Source: Actinomycetota bacterium (lineage in GTDB: Bacteria > Actinomycetota > Actinomycetes > Nanopelagicales > Nanopelagicaceae). From it: a DNA stretch of 64,000 nucleotides. Each line of letters opens with the position of its first letter. The first letter of the stretch is position 1. Positions 29,025 to 39,360 of this stretch are shown piece by piece. The notes beneath the pieces were generated by a model. It ran no database searches. It worked only from the letters and a program-made list of their open reading frames with translations, and had not been told where the DNA came from. The DNA lies in NCBI GenBank assembly GCA_009698815.1, contig WLPJ01000001.1, positions 93,567 to 157,566 on the forward strand. The letters are read 5' to 3'. The translations under genes were made by a program, and so were the position numbers.

Positions 29025-29894
29025 ATGGCCGCTAAAGAGTTATTAATTGTCACCGGTATGTCAGGTGCGGGGCGCTCAACTGTGGCACATGCCCTAGAAG
29101 ATTTAGGTTGGTATGTAGTCGATAACCTGCCACCAGCTTTACTGCCAGAACTCGCCGTCCAGACCAGTGGATCAGAAATTGCATCTTTGGCGGTAGTTGT
29201 CGACGTTCGAGGCGGCAAATTCTTTGATGCCTTAAATAATTCATTGCAGACTCTGAAGAGTAAAGATGTGGCATTTCGACTCTTTTTTCTTGATGCGACC
29301 GATCAATCGCTAGTCCAAAGATTTGAATCAACTCGAAGACCACACCCCTTACAAGGTAAGGATCGAATTGTCGATGGTATTGAGCGGGAACGTGCCAAAC
29401 TTGAAGAACTACGATCACAGGCAGATGTGGTTATCGACACCTCAAACTTAAATGTTCATCAGCTCGAGAAACGGGTCGGTGAGATTTTCTCTGCCGGAAT
29501 GTTGGATGCAATCCGAATCAATGTTCTCTCCTTCGGTTATAAATATGGCATCCCAGTAGATGCCGACCTCGTATTGGATTGTCGATTCATCCCAAACCCA
29601 CACTGGATACCCGAACTTCGTCCGCTAACTGGGTTGACTAAGGAAGTCTCGTCAAAAGTATTGGCTAGCGAAGGTGTCACTGAGTTTGTTGATAGTTACG
29701 TATCAGTTATTCGCCAGATGATGCCGGGTTATTTACGTGAGGGAAAGAAATATGTAACTATTGCGATTGGCTGCACCGGCGGTAAGCACCGTAGCGTTGC
29801 AATCGCACAAGAGATTGCTCGACAACTCTCCGAAAATAGATCAGTGATAGAGATTTCAGCACATGCCACACATCGTGATGTAGGTCGTGAATGA
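29025..29894 (+). CDS. rapZ: RNase adapter protein RapZ (nucleotide-binding)
   Basis: The 289-residue protein is a member of the RapZ/YvcJ family. It has P-loop GMSGAGRS at residues 11-18, the conserved DNLPPALLPEL, the mid segment LNVLSFGYKYGIPVDADLVLDCRFIPNP, and the C-terminal GCTGGKHRSVAIAQEIA. In E. coli RapZ directs RNase E to small RNAs controlling glucosamine-6-phosphate synthase; in Gram-positives the role is less clear. In actinobacteria it normally sits in uvrC-rapZ-yvcK-whiA. Its stop overlaps the start of a 40-codon ORF that lies exactly where yvcK should be. Confidence 0.94.
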   Translation: MAAKELLIVTGMSGAGRSTVAHALEDLGWYVVDNLPPALLPELAVQTSGSEIASLAVVVDVRGGKFFDALNNSLQTLKSKDVAFRLFFLDATDQSLVQRFESTRRPHPLQGKDRIVDGIERERAKLEELRSQADVVIDTSNLNVHQLEKRVGEIFSAGMLDAIRINVLSFGYKYGIPVDADLVLDCRFIPNPHWIPELRPLTGLTKEVSSKVLASEGVTEFVDSYVSVIRQMMPGYLREGKKYVTIAIGCTGGKHRSVAIAQEIARQLSENRSVIEISAHATHRDVGRE

Positions 29895-30013
29895 GTGGAC
29901 GCAATCCGCGAGTATTCACCGATTTACGCGATAATGGTGCGCTAATTCGCCACGATTGGCGAAAATTGACCTCACTTTTGACACACATGGCCAGAGAAAT
30001 GCTGGTTGGATAA
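29891..30013 (+). pseudogene. Probable deletion remnant of yvcK (cuvA), 40 codons
   Basis: The ORF starts in an ATGA overlap with rapZ and runs MSGRNPRVFTDLRDNGALIRHDW... to TAA just before whiA, 40 residues in all. Its first eight residues look like the start of a YvcK/CofD-like protein (usually followed by a GGGHG motif, absent here). The remainder (DLRDNGALIRHD...) looks like the C-terminal end of that family. An in-frame internal deletion of nearly the whole gene would produce this. The family match is from memory and not checked by alignment. It could also be a functional micro-protein or a spacer that keeps rapZ-whiA translation coupled. Confidence 0.5.
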
Positions 30014-30017
30014 CCCC

Positions 30018-30995
30018 ATGGCAATGACAGCGGCGGTAAAAGATGAGCTAAGCCGACTATCAGTAACCAAGCCCTGCTGCCGTAAAGCCGAGGTTTCATC
30101 CCTGCTTCGCTTTGCTGGCGGCCTGCATATTGCGGCTGGAAAAGTTGTAATCGAAGTTGAATTAGATACTTCACAGAGCGCGCGCCGATTGAAAAAAGAT
30201 ATTGCAGATATTTATGGCCACGATAGCGATCTTGCGGTTCTCTCATCAAGTGGATTGCGCAAAGGAAGTCGCTATGTTGTGCGAGTTATTGAAGCGGGCG
30301 ACGCCCTGGCGCGACAGACAGGTTTAATTGACAGCAATGGTCGACCAGTTCGTGGACTGCCTCCACAAGTAGTGGCCGCGAATATTTGCGATGCTGAAGC
30401 CGCTTGGCGGGGCGCCTTCGTTGCCCATGGATCTTTAACGGAGCCAGGTCGCTCTTCTTCACTTGAAATAACTTGTCCCGGACCCGAAGCAGCGCTTGCG
30501 CTAGTTGGTGCGGCGCGACGTTTAGGAATCACCGCTAAAGCGCGCGAAGTTCGTGGCGTCGATCGTGTGGTCATTCGCGACGGTGATGCAATCGGAGTTT
30601 TATTAACTCGCTTAGGCGCGCATGAATGCGTTTTGGCTTGGGAAGAAAGACGTATGCGACGCGAAGTCCGTGCGACAGCAAATCGTTTAGCAAATTTTGA
30701 TGATGCAAATTTACGTCGTTCAGCGCGCGCCGCAGTTGCTGCCGCCGCTCGCGTACAACGCGCGATGGAAATATTGGGACCACAGATTCCAGATCATTTA
30801 AAAGAAGCTGGCGAACTACGTATCAGCCATGGGCAAGCGAGCCTAGAAGAGTTAGGTTCCTTGGCATCGCCTCCAATGACTAAAGATGCAATTGCAGGGC
30901 GTATTCGTCGACTCCTTGCGATGGCTGATAAGCGCGCCGGCGAACTTGGAATCCCAGATACTGAAGCAGGCCTCTCGCCAGACTTACTGAATTGA
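30018..30995 (+). CDS. whiA: Sporulation/cell-division transcription regulator WhiA
   Basis: WhiA has a LAGLIDADG-homing-endonuclease-like N-terminal domain and a C-terminal helix-turn-helix. In Streptomyces it activates cell-division genes together with WhiB; in non-sporulating bacteria it affects division and chromosome segregation. From ATG 30018 it has 325 residues. Visible are the N-terminal [26 protein letters not shown] in the middle, and the C-terminal [30 protein letters not shown] helix-turn-helix. The track opens at TTG 30006, inside the upstream 40-codon ORF; ATG 30018, four bases after that stop, gives the usual N-terminus. No WhiB gene is in the window. Confidence 0.93.
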   Translation: MAMTAAVKDELSRLSVTKPCCRKAEVSSLLRFAGGLHIAAGKVVIEVELDTSQSARRLKKDIADIYGHDSDLAVLSSSGLRKGSRYVVRVIEAGDALARQTGLIDSNGRPVRGLPPQVVAANICDAEAAWRGAFVAHGSLTEPGRSSSLEITCPGPEAALALVGAARRLGITAKAREVRGVDRVVIRDGDAIGVLLTRLGAHECVLAWEERRMRREVRATANRLANFDDANLRRSARAAVAAAARVQRAMEILGPQIPDHLKEAGELRISHGQASLEELGSLASPPMTKDAIAGRIRRLLAMADKRAGELGIPDTEAGLSPDLLN

Positions 30996-31091
30996 GCTGT
31001 TCACTTAGATTTACGCATAAGTAACCAGCGCCGGCTGGTAAGGTTAGCCACGACCCCAATGATGTGGCACTTTTAAAGCCCCATACCCTAA

Positions 31092-32159
<1,068 letters not shown>

Positions 32160-32164
32160 TCTAA

Positions 32165-33367
32165 ATGTCTAACTCTGCAACAAGTGCGCTGCAAAATTTT
32201 GATGTAGCCGGCAAGCGAGTATTTCTTCGCTGTGATTTAAATGTGCCATTGAAAGATGGTGCAATCACAGATGACGGACGCATCCGCGCCTCGCTGCCGA
32301 CTATCAAAACTCTCCTTGCAAATGGAGCCAGCATTGTTATTGCCGCACACCTGGGCCGACCAAAAGGTGAAGCTAAACCAGAGCTCTCACTCGCCCCAGT
32401 TGCACTGCGTTTGTCAGAACTTCTCGGAACAGAAGTAATTTTTGCAGGTGCAGTAACTGGCGCCGATGTGAGCGCGAAGGCAAAGGCGTTGCAACCTGGT
32501 CAAATATTGCTGCTCGAAAATATCCGATTCTCTGCCGCGGAAACTTCTAAGGAAGAATCTGAGCGATCATCTCTGGCCAAAGAGTTAGCCCAGTTAGCAG
32601 ATCTTTATGTGGGTGACGGTTTTGGCGCGGTGCACCGTAAGCACGCATCAGTATTTGACCTTCCCAAACTTCTTCCACATGTGGCCGGAACGTTGGTTGC
32701 TGCTGAAGTAGAAGTTCTAAAGAAATTAACGCAGAACCCAGAACGTCCATATGGAGTTGTTCTTGGTGGAGCTAAAGTTTCGGACAAGATAGGCGTCATC
32801 TCAAATCTATTGGGCAAAGTCGATGTTATGGCGATCGGCGGCGGAATGGTCTTTACCTTCCTCGCTGCCCAAGGCAAAGAAATTGGTACATCACTTGTTG
32901 AAAGAGATCTAATTGAAACCGTTAAAGGTTTGATCAAACAGGCAGCTGATTCTGGAGTAAAACTGGTATTGCCAACAGATATTGTCATTGCTCCCAAATT
33001 CGCCGCAGATGCCCCGGCAACGTTAGTTGCATCAGATGCGATGCCCGCAGATCAGATGGGCTTGGATATTGGCCCAGAGTCTGCAGCTGCATTTGCAGAA
33101 GCAATTAAGAGTTGCAAGACAGTTTTCTGGAACGGCCCAATGGGCGTTTTTGAATTCGCAGCATTTTCCAATGGCACAAAAGTTGTGGCGCAAGCACTTA
33201 CAGAAGTCACAGGTATTTCAGTAGTCGGTGGCGGAGATTCAGCGGCTGCTGTTCGGGCGCTAGGATTTAGCGATAGCCAATTCGGTTACATCTCAACTGG
33301 CGGTGGAGCATCACTGGAATATTTAGAAGGCAAAGAGCTTCCCGGCCTAACCGCCCTCGATCTTTAA
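32165..33367 (+). CDS. pgk: Phosphoglycerate kinase
   Basis: Pgk transfers the acyl-phosphate of 1,3-bisphosphoglycerate to ADP, making ATP. The 400-residue length is standard. Motifs are [11 protein letters not shown] near the N-terminus, AHLGRPKGE for substrate binding, [22 protein letters not shown], and the C-terminal [10 protein letters not shown] nucleotide loop. It begins five bases after the gap stop and is co-transcribed with it. Confidence 0.97.
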   Translation: MSNSATSALQNFDVAGKRVFLRCDLNVPLKDGAITDDGRIRASLPTIKTLLANGASIVIAAHLGRPKGEAKPELSLAPVALRLSELLGTEVIFAGAVTGADVSAKAKALQPGQILLLENIRFSAAETSKEESERSSLAKELAQLADLYVGDGFGAVHRKHASVFDLPKLLPHVAGTLVAAEVEVLKKLTQNPERPYGVVLGGAKVSDKIGVISNLLGKVDVMAIGGGMVFTFLAAQGKEIGTSLVERDLIETVKGLIKQAADSGVKLVLPTDIVIAPKFAADAPATLVASDAMPADQMGLDIGPESAAAFAEAIKSCKTVFWNGPMGVFEFAAFSNGTKVVAQALTEVTGISVVGGGDSAAAVRALGFSDSQFGYISTGGGASLEYLEGKELPGLTALDL

Positions 33368-33399
33368 AATTAATCAGTAGCAATTAAAAGGAGCAGATC

Positions 33400-34179
33400 A
33401 TGCGTAAACCGCTAATGGCAGGTAACTGGAAGATGAACCTCAATCACCTTGAGGCAATTGCAGTGGCGCAAAAATTGGTCTATTCCCTCAGTGATAAGGA
33501 TTTTGACGCGGTAGACGTTGCGATCATTCCTCCGTTTACAGATATCCGTTCTATTCAAACGCTAGTCGATGGCGATCGGCAACGTCTGCAATACGGCGCA
33601 CAGGATCTTTCACCAGAGACAAGTGGTGCATTTACGGGAGATATCTCTGGCCACATGTTGGCAAAGTTGGGCTGTACCTTTGTAGTAATCGGCCACTCTG
33701 AACGCCGTGCGATACATAAAGAAGATGATGCTTTGGTAAACCGCAAAATTAAGGCAGCGCTAGCAAATGAGTTAATCCCAATTTTCTGTGTTGGAGAAGA
33801 GTTACCAATCCGCGAATCTGGTGCTCATGTTTCACATGTGATTCGCCAAGTACGTGCTGGTCTAGAAGGTTTGTCTAAGCCTGAACTCAAGAAAATTGTT
33901 ATTGCCTACGAACCCGTTTGGGCGATCGGAACTGGAAAAACTGCAACGCCTGAAGATGCGCAAGAAGTATGCGCGGCAATTCGCGAAGAAGTTCAATCAA
34001 TTGGTTCAGCCGAGATAGCCGCTGGTATGCGCATCTTGTACGGCGGCTCTGTAAAATCTTCTAATGTGGTTGAAATCATGAAGCAAACTGATGTTGATGG
34101 CGCCCTTATCGGGGGAGCGAGCCTAGATCCTGAAGAATTAGCCAAGATCGCCAAGTTCTACGCGGCAGAAAACGGCTAG
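33400..34179 (+). CDS. tpiA: Triosephosphate isomerase
   Basis: TpiA interconverts dihydroxyacetone phosphate and glyceraldehyde-3-phosphate. The 259-residue protein shows AGNWKMN at the N-terminus, the catalytic His in VVIGHSERR, the catalytic Glu in [21 protein letters not shown] (hinge of loop 6), and the phosphate loop [11 protein letters not shown] with [10 protein letters not shown] strong AAAGGAG site lies before the ATG. It lies 32 bases after pgk. Confidence 0.97.
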   Translation: MRKPLMAGNWKMNLNHLEAIAVAQKLVYSLSDKDFDAVDVAIIPPFTDIRSIQTLVDGDRQRLQYGAQDLSPETSGAFTGDISGHMLAKLGCTFVVIGHSERRAIHKEDDALVNRKIKAALANELIPIFCVGEELPIRESGAHVSHVIRQVRAGLEGLSKPELKKIVIAYEPVWAIGTGKTATPEDAQEVCAAIREEVQSIGSAEIAAGMRILYGGSVKSSNVVEIMKQTDVDGALIGGASLDPEELAKIAKFYAAENG

Positions 34180-34243
34180 GCCGCAGTTCCGATCTAGTAT
34201 CCTTACCACCTATCTCCATCCACAACTTGAGGAGTTTTACATC

Positions 34244-34474
34244 GTGGCTTTAGCGCTCTCTATCTTGTTAATTATCACTAGCATTGTGATGGTCTTGCTC
34301 GTACTACTTCACAAAGGTAAAGGTTCAGGTTTATCTGATCTTTTCGGTGGCGGCATCTCATCTAATTACGGCGGTTCATCAGTTGTAGAGAAAAATCTTG
34401 ATCGCATCACCATTGTTGTTGGTGGAATCTGGTTCGGCGGCGTTGTCGCACTCAGTCTTGTTTTGAAGGGTTAA
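34244..34474 (+). CDS. secG: Preprotein translocase subunit SecG
   Basis: SecG assists SecYE in protein export. The 76-residue protein has two hydrophobic helices at about residues 2-22 and 52-73, joined by the typical Gly-rich loop HKGKGSGLSDLFGGGISSNYGGSSVVEKNLDR. The start is GTG, with GAGGAG ten bases before it. Its position after tpiA is conserved in actinobacteria. rbpA follows three bases after the stop. Confidence 0.93.
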   Translation: MALALSILLIITSIVMVLLVLLHKGKGSGLSDLFGGGISSNYGGSSVVEKNLDRITIVVGGIWFGGVVALSLVLKG

Positions 34475-34477
34475 TAA

Positions 34478-34816
34478 ATGGCAAGTGCAATTCGTGGAAG
34501 CCGTGTCGGGGCCGGCCCAATGGGCGAGGCCGAGCGTGGAGATCAGATCGAACGCGCCACAGTTTCCTATTGGTGCGGCAATGGCCACGAAGTTAGACCA
34601 TCTTTTGCAGTTGAAGAGACCGTGATCATTCCAGCTGAGTGGGATTGCCCTAAGTGCGGACTACCTGCCGGTCGCGATCGCAACAATCCACCTAAGGCTG
34701 TTGTAAATATTCCTTATAAGACTCATCTTGCTTACGTAAAAGAGCGTCGCACTGATACTGAAGGTGCAAAGATTCTAGAAGATGCGCTGCGTAAATTCCG
34801 TGGAGATGACGATTAA
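34478..34816 (+). CDS. rbpA: RNA polymerase-binding protein RbpA
   Basis: RbpA binds RNA polymerase and the principal sigma factor in Actinobacteria, stabilising the open complex. It is absent outside the phylum, so it is a strong taxonomic marker. The 112-residue protein has the N-terminal tail IRGSRVGAGPMGE, a core with cysteine/histidine ligands (WCGNGHEV...WDCPKCG), the basic linker GRDRNNPP and the sigma-interacting C-terminal helix. Its stop codon abuts the stop of the convergent pgi gene with no intervening base and no terminator, so the two mRNAs must overlap. Confidence 0.95.
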   Translation: MASAIRGSRVGAGPMGEAERGDQIERATVSYWCGNGHEVRPSFAVEETVIIPAEWDCPKCGLPAGRDRNNPPKAVVNIPYKTHLAYVKERRTDTEGAKILEDALRKFRGDDD

Positions 34817-36352
34817 TTAAAGCGCTTGCGCTGCGTTAAGTATTTGGTCAATACCCGCAATTCGATTAGATAGATGCAGTCGAAGCAGCGGGTATTTTCT
34901 TGTGGCAAGGGCTCGCGCATCACCTAGTGCTTGCGCCATGAGTAAAGTTTTAAAATCAAAGTCACGGCCAGGTATTGCGAAATTGTTTTTACATTCTCCG
35001 GTGAGCTGCAAGAAGGAACCGTTCTGTTGTCCACCTTTATGGAATTGTCCGGTGGAGTGCAGGAAACGTGGCCCCCATCCGAAGCTAACCGGACGCCCCG
35101 ATTTATCAGACAAGATTGCGCGAAGTTTTGCAATAGCCGCATCATCGCGGCGATCTAAGTAAGCCATGATCGCGATATAGCCCTGCGCATCAGTTGTGGC
35201 AATTAAATTCTTTAAGGTCGCTACCAGGGTATTTCCATCGCCGAATATTTCTACATAGTCATCAATCGATGGCGCTATTAATTCAGGAAGCTTATTCGAC
35301 CATTCGCGCAAGATCATTGAGGTTGCCTCTTTCGCTTCAGTGACATTTGGTTGATTGAATGGATCAATTTCTAGAACTGCGCCAATAAGCGCGGTAACCC
35401 ACTCCCAAAAGAGAAAATGTTCGCCAATTTCTGCTTCAACAACCAACTGCGCACCTGGTGCAAATGAGACAGAGAACGCTCCGCCGCTTTGCGCTTGGCT
35501 AAAACCTTCGGTTGCGATTGGCAAGCGGCCGCGTTCTTCTTTGCCAGTTGATTCGGCTATCAACTGCTCGATCCAATCAGATAAACCAGGGTACTTAGAT
35601 TGCGCATCAGTGAAACCGAGGAATTGATCTGCTTGGGTAAGTAGAAGAAATGCCACATCCAAAATAAATTGCGGATCAGAAACGATTTGCTTTCGCGCAT
35701 CGGCTGCTTGATCAAGTAATACAGATGCATCCACCCCCATCAAGGTTGCGGGGGTCAAACCAAAAGCGGTTAGTGCGCTAAAACGTCCGCCGACCTTTGG
35801 GTCAGCGTTAATCACCGTGAAACCAGCGGCGCGCGTTTGTAGATCTAGGGGAGAACCAGGATCGGTAACGAAGAGCATGTGATCAACTGGATTTAGACCG
35901 GCGCTGATTAGATGATCTTCAAAGAATGCGCGTTGTGATGCAGTTTCAATTGTTGATCCAGACTTTGAACTAACTAGTACTAAAAGATTGGCGGGTGAAC
36001 CAGTGATTGCATGTGCTAGATAATCAGGATCTGTCGAATCTAGTATGAAAATCTTCTTAGCAAATGTCTTGGCAATAACTTCCGGGGCAAGTGAAGACCC
36101 ACCCATTCCGCATAGAACCAACTCTGTGCGATCGTGAAATTTCGCTGCTACTGCATCGAGTATCGGCAATAGGTGTCGTGAAGTTTCATCCAAGTCAACC
36201 CAATTCAAACGAGCAGCGGCTTCTGCCGCAGCAGATGCCCCCCAAGTCGTTGCATCTTTAACTGCAATTCGCGCGTTTGTCTTCGCTAGTAATTCGTATC
36301 TAGCATCGTCGCGATCTACCTTAGATAGGGATGGGCCACTGACTTTGATCAT
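34817..36352 (-). CDS. pgi: Glucose-6-phosphate isomerase
   Basis: Pgi interconverts glucose-6-phosphate and fructose-6-phosphate. The 511-residue protein has the SIS-fold sugar-phosphate loops LCGMGGSSLAPEVI and VSSKSGSTIETASQ, then KVGGRFSALTAFGL. It resembles the isomerase half of the transaldolase-isomerase fusions known in some actinobacteria, but no transaldolase domain is attached. The start ATG overlaps the tkt stop. It is the last gene of ctaA-tkt-pgi on the minus strand. It sits where I would expect tal-zwf-opcA-pgl after tkt. Confidence 0.92.
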   Translation of the reverse strand: MIKVSGPSLSKVDRDDARYELLAKTNARIAVKDATTWGASAAAEAAARLNWVDLDETSRHLLPILDAVAAKFHDRTELVLCGMGGSSLAPEVIAKTFAKKIFILDSTDPDYLAHAITGSPANLLVLVSSKSGSTIETASQRAFFEDHLISAGLNPVDHMLFVTDPGSPLDLQTRAAGFTVINADPKVGGRFSALTAFGLTPATLMGVDASVLLDQAADARKQIVSDPQFILDVAFLLLTQADQFLGFTDAQSKYPGLSDWIEQLIAESTGKEERGRLPIATEGFSQAQSGGAFSVSFAPGAQLVVEAEIGEHFLFWEWVTALIGAVLEIDPFNQPNVTEAKEATSMILREWSNKLPELIAPSIDDYVEIFGDGNTLVATLKNLIATTDAQGYIAIMAYLDRRDDAAIAKLRAILSDKSGRPVSFGWGPRFLHSTGQFHKGGQQNGSFLQLTGECKNNFAIPGRDFDFKTLLMAQALGDARALATRKYPLLRLHLSNRIAGIDQILNAAQAL

Positions 36353-38403
36353 TAGTGCAGGGCTGCTTCGATTTTGGCAGCGATCACATCTGCACCAAAT
36401 CCAAATTCAGCAAAGAGTTTTGACGCTGATGCGGATGCGCCATAGTGTTCAAGTGAGATAGCAATTCCCGAATCACCGATGTATTCACGCCAGCCCTGGG
36501 CAATTCCAGCTTCGATACTGACTTTTAAGCGAACGCCTTTAGGAAGGACGCTTTCTCGGTAAGCAGGAGTTTGCTCAGCAAACCATTCCAGACAAGGTGC
36601 ACTCACGACGCGGGCACGAATTGATTTAGCAGCCAGTGCTTCTTGAACTGATAAGGCAATGCAAACTTCAGAACCAGTGGCGATTAATACAACATCGGCT
36701 AGGCCATCTGCCTCTTTTAGAATATAGGCACCCTTATCTACCAGGTCTGCAGAGCCATGAGTTGTTCGATCGACAACTGGCAAATTCTGACGAGAAAGTA
36801 AAAGCCCGGCAGGTTTTCTGCGGCGCAAGATTGATTTCCACGCCTCGCGAACTTCATTGGCATCGCCCGGACGCACAACAGCAAAGTTAGGGATAGCGCG
36901 CAGTGCCGCTAGATGTTCAACTGGTTGATGCGTCGGACCATCTTCACCTAAACCAATTGAATCGTGGCTCCAGATGAAAATGCTTGGAAGGTTCATAATC
37001 GCGGCCAAGCGAACTGAAGGACGCATGTAATCGCTAAAGACTGCGAAGGTTCCGCCAAATGATCGCGACAAACCATGCAGTGCTATGCCGTTAAGAATAG
37101 ATCCCATCGCATGTTCACGAATTCCAAAGTGAATCATTCGCCCGTAGGGATTTGCTCCAGCCATCTCACTTGATGCGGGCAAGAATGAACCAGCGCTATT
37201 GATGGTTGTGTTATTGCTGCCCGCTAGATCTGCTGAGCCGCCCCAGAACTCGGGAAGTGCTTTTGCAAGAGCGGTAATTACCTCACCGGAAGCTTTACGC
37301 GTTGCCACATCTTTGCCTGCTGCATATTCTGGAAGTTGCGTATCCCAATCAGTTGGCAACTCCGCTTTTATTAGACGCTGCAAGAGTTCTGCACGATCTG
37401 CGCTGCTTTTCTTCCAGGCTTGAAACTTTTCATCCCACGCCTTGTGTGCTGCCGCACCGCGATCTTTAACTGCTCGCACATGCTGCAAAATATCTGTTGG
37501 CATTGCAAAGTGCTCAGTTGGATCTAATCCAAGTAACTTCTTGGTTTCAGCTATTTCTTCCGCGCCCAGGGCTGAGCCATGAGATTCGGCGGTATTTCGT
37601 GCATTTGGTGCGGGCCAGGCAATTACTGAATTCATACGAATTAAGGTTGGCTTACTGTTCTCAGCCTTTGCCGAAACCATGGCCGCATCCAACGCTTTTA
37701 GATCTACGCTGCCATCCTTTGCTGCAGCGACATCGATTACATTCCAGCCATATGCGCGATATCGCGCGGATACATCTTCAGTGAAAGCCATGTGAGTATC
37801 GCCTTCAATGGAGATTCGATTGGCATCGTAAATCATCTTTAAATTGCCAAGTTGTTGTGTGCCGGCAAGTGATGATGCTTCCGCACTCACGCCTTCTTGC
37901 AAATCACCATCAGAACAGATGACCCAGATGGCATGATCAAATATTGAACTTTGTGGGGGAGCGCCCGGATCTAATAGACCACGCTCATAACGCGCAGCCA
38001 TAGCCATTCCAACTGCAGTTGCAATACCTGCACCGAGTGGACCAGTTGTCATTTCAACGCCTGCGGTATGTCCGTATTCGGGGTGACCTGGAGTTAAAGA
38101 GTTCCAGGTACGAAAGGCCTTTAAATCTTCGAGTTCGAGACCGTATCCACTAAAGAACAATTGCGTGTAAAGCGTTAGCGATGAATGTCCGCAAGATAAT
38201 ACGAAGCGGTCGCGACCGAGCCACTTTGGATCAGCTGGGTCGTGAACTAGATGGCGCTGAAAAAGGTTGTAGGCAACAGGTGCAAGTGACATGGCTGTTC
38301 CGGGATGGCCATGACCAGCGTTCTGCACTGCATCCATGGCGAGCGCTCTTGCATATGCAACTGCACGATCATCTATTTCAGACCAATTTTCTAGCGCGCT
38401 CAT
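36352..38403 (-). CDS. tkt: Transketolase
   Basis: Transketolase moves two-carbon units between sugar phosphates in the non-oxidative pentose phosphate pathway. The 683-residue protein has catalytic histidines in GHGHPGTAMSLAP and GPLGAG, the thiamine diphosphate motif CSDGDLQEGVSAEASSLAGTQ, and in the second half HDSIGLGEDGPTHQPVEHLAALRAIPN. Length is normal. Its start overlaps the ctaA stop, and its stop overlaps the pgi start, so all three minus-strand genes are coupled. No transaldolase, zwf, opcA or pgl follows. Confidence 0.97.
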   Translation of the reverse strand: MSALENWSEIDDRAVAYARALAMDAVQNAGHGHPGTAMSLAPVAYNLFQRHLVHDPADPKWLGRDRFVLSCGHSSLTLYTQLFFSGYGLELEDLKAFRTWNSLTPGHPEYGHTAGVEMTTGPLGAGIATAVGMAMAARYERGLLDPGAPPQSSIFDHAIWVICSDGDLQEGVSAEASSLAGTQQLGNLKMIYDANRISIEGDTHMAFTEDVSARYRAYGWNVIDVAAAKDGSVDLKALDAAMVSAKAENSKPTLIRMNSVIAWPAPNARNTAESHGSALGAEEIAETKKLLGLDPTEHFAMPTDILQHVRAVKDRGAAAHKAWDEKFQAWKKSSADRAELLQRLIKAELPTDWDTQLPEYAAGKDVATRKASGEVITALAKALPEFWGGSADLAGSNNTTINSAGSFLPASSEMAGANPYGRMIHFGIREHAMGSILNGIALHGLSRSFGGTFAVFSDYMRPSVRLAAIMNLPSIFIWSHDSIGLGEDGPTHQPVEHLAALRAIPNFAVVRPGDANEVREAWKSILRRRKPAGLLLSRQNLPVVDRTTHGSADLVDKGAYILKEADGLADVVLIATGSEVCIALSVQEALAAKSIRARVVSAPCLEWFAEQTPAYRESVLPKGVRLKVSIEAGIAQGWREYIGDSGIAISLEHYGASASASKLFAEFGFGADVIAAKIEAALH

Positions 38404-39290
38404 TATGGATGCCCTCCTGCTTTAAGTTTACGATGATTTGTAGATGAAGTGATGAACATCAATCGGATGCGCCACGCTGCGATCCATACTAGCGTTGCGC
38501 CCAACAAATGCGCAGCGACTAATATTTCTGGAATACCAGTGAAGTATTGAATATATCCAATCGCTCCTTGGGCTAGTGCTATTAAGGTGAAAATGTAAAT
38601 CTTGTTAAGTATAACTTTATTGGTGCGAAGGGCTACTGCTAGCGCAAGAGTTAAACCAAAGAGTGCGATCACAGCATCAGCGTGAAGAATGGCTACCGTG
38701 CGAATATCAAATCCAAAACGTCGCGCCTGCGCATCACCGGCATGTGGACCGCTTCCGGTTACAAGCGTTCCAATAACGATAACTATAAAAGATAGAGCTA
38801 TATGTGATTTCGAAAGTAAAGATATTAATTTGTCAGTTTGTCTAATTTTCTCAACAGGTGCTTCGCGACGATCATAAAGTGAGGTTGCTGCTGCTACTAA
38901 AATAATGGAAAGCAAGAGATGGCCAGCAACCGGCAATGGATGCAAATCGGTTAATACAGTTATTCCACCCAGAACTCCTTGACCTAAAATTCCAAGAAGT
39001 TGTCCAGCTGCTAGCAAGCGCAAGTCGCGGCGTTTAGTAATTAAGACGTGCGCTAAAACAATGAGTGAGACTGCGACAAGACCAAAGGTGAGCAAGCGAT
39101 TGCCAAATTCAATCCACGCATGAAGTGCGCCTTCGGCTTGATTGGGGACTGGGGTGTATGAACCCGGGGTGCATTCTGGCCAAGTCGGACAACCCAAGCC
39201 TGAACCAGTTAGTCGAACCGCACCGCCGGTTAATATCAGGCCAGCCTGCAGGAAGAGAAGTAGACCGTAGATACCCCGTCTAAATGCCAT
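38403..39290 (-). CDS. ctaA: Heme A synthase (CtaA/COX15 family)
   Basis: CtaA oxidises heme O to heme A for aa3-type cytochrome oxidase. The 295-residue protein has about eight membrane helices. Helix 1 is followed by GGAVRLTGSGLGCPTWPECTPG, the family signature with two cysteines, and then the heme-ligand histidine in GALHAWIEFGNRLLTFG. Further histidines occur in VAGHLLLS, AILHADAV and VAAHLLGA. It heads a minus-strand unit with tkt and pgi and is divergent from sufR. ctaB (heme O synthase), a usual neighbour, is not in the window. SURF1 at 47.5 kb also serves oxidase assembly. Confidence 0.93.
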   Translation of the reverse strand: MAFRRGIYGLLLFLQAGLILTGGAVRLTGSGLGCPTWPECTPGSYTPVPNQAEGALHAWIEFGNRLLTFGLVAVSLIVLAHVLITKRRDLRLLAAGQLLGILGQGVLGGITVLTDLHPLPVAGHLLLSIILVAAATSLYDRREAPVEKIRQTDKLISLLSKSHIALSFIVIVIGTLVTGSGPHAGDAQARRFGFDIRTVAILHADAVIALFGLTLALAVALRTNKVILNKIYIFTLIALAQGAIGYIQYFTGIPEILVAAHLLGATLVWIAAWRIRLMFITSSTNHRKLKAGGHP

Positions 39291-39296
39291 GACATA

Positions 39297-39302
39297 ACCC
39301 TA
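39297..39302 (-). promoter_or_regulatory. -10 box TAGGGT before ctaA (leaderless candidate)
   Basis: On the minus strand TAGGGT ends six bases before the ctaA ATG. The arm TGTCCTA of a long inverted repeat begins directly next to it. Confidence 0.4.
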
Positions 39303-39359
39303 TGTCCTAGCGCGCCGCGTCCAAGTGGCGAGCGCGGGGGAATTAGGACACAATAGTGT
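39303..39359. promoter_or_regulatory. Candidate SufR operator region between ctaA and sufR
   Basis: ACAC-AATA-GTGT (39348-39359) is a short palindrome just before the sufR GTG, resembling the ACACT...TGTGA-type site I recall for mycobacterial SufR. TGTCCTA (39303-39309) and TAGGACA (39344-39350) form a wider inverted repeat spaced by 34 bases. A bound SufR here would block the sufR-suf transcript. Confidence 0.4.
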
Positions 39360-39360
39360 T

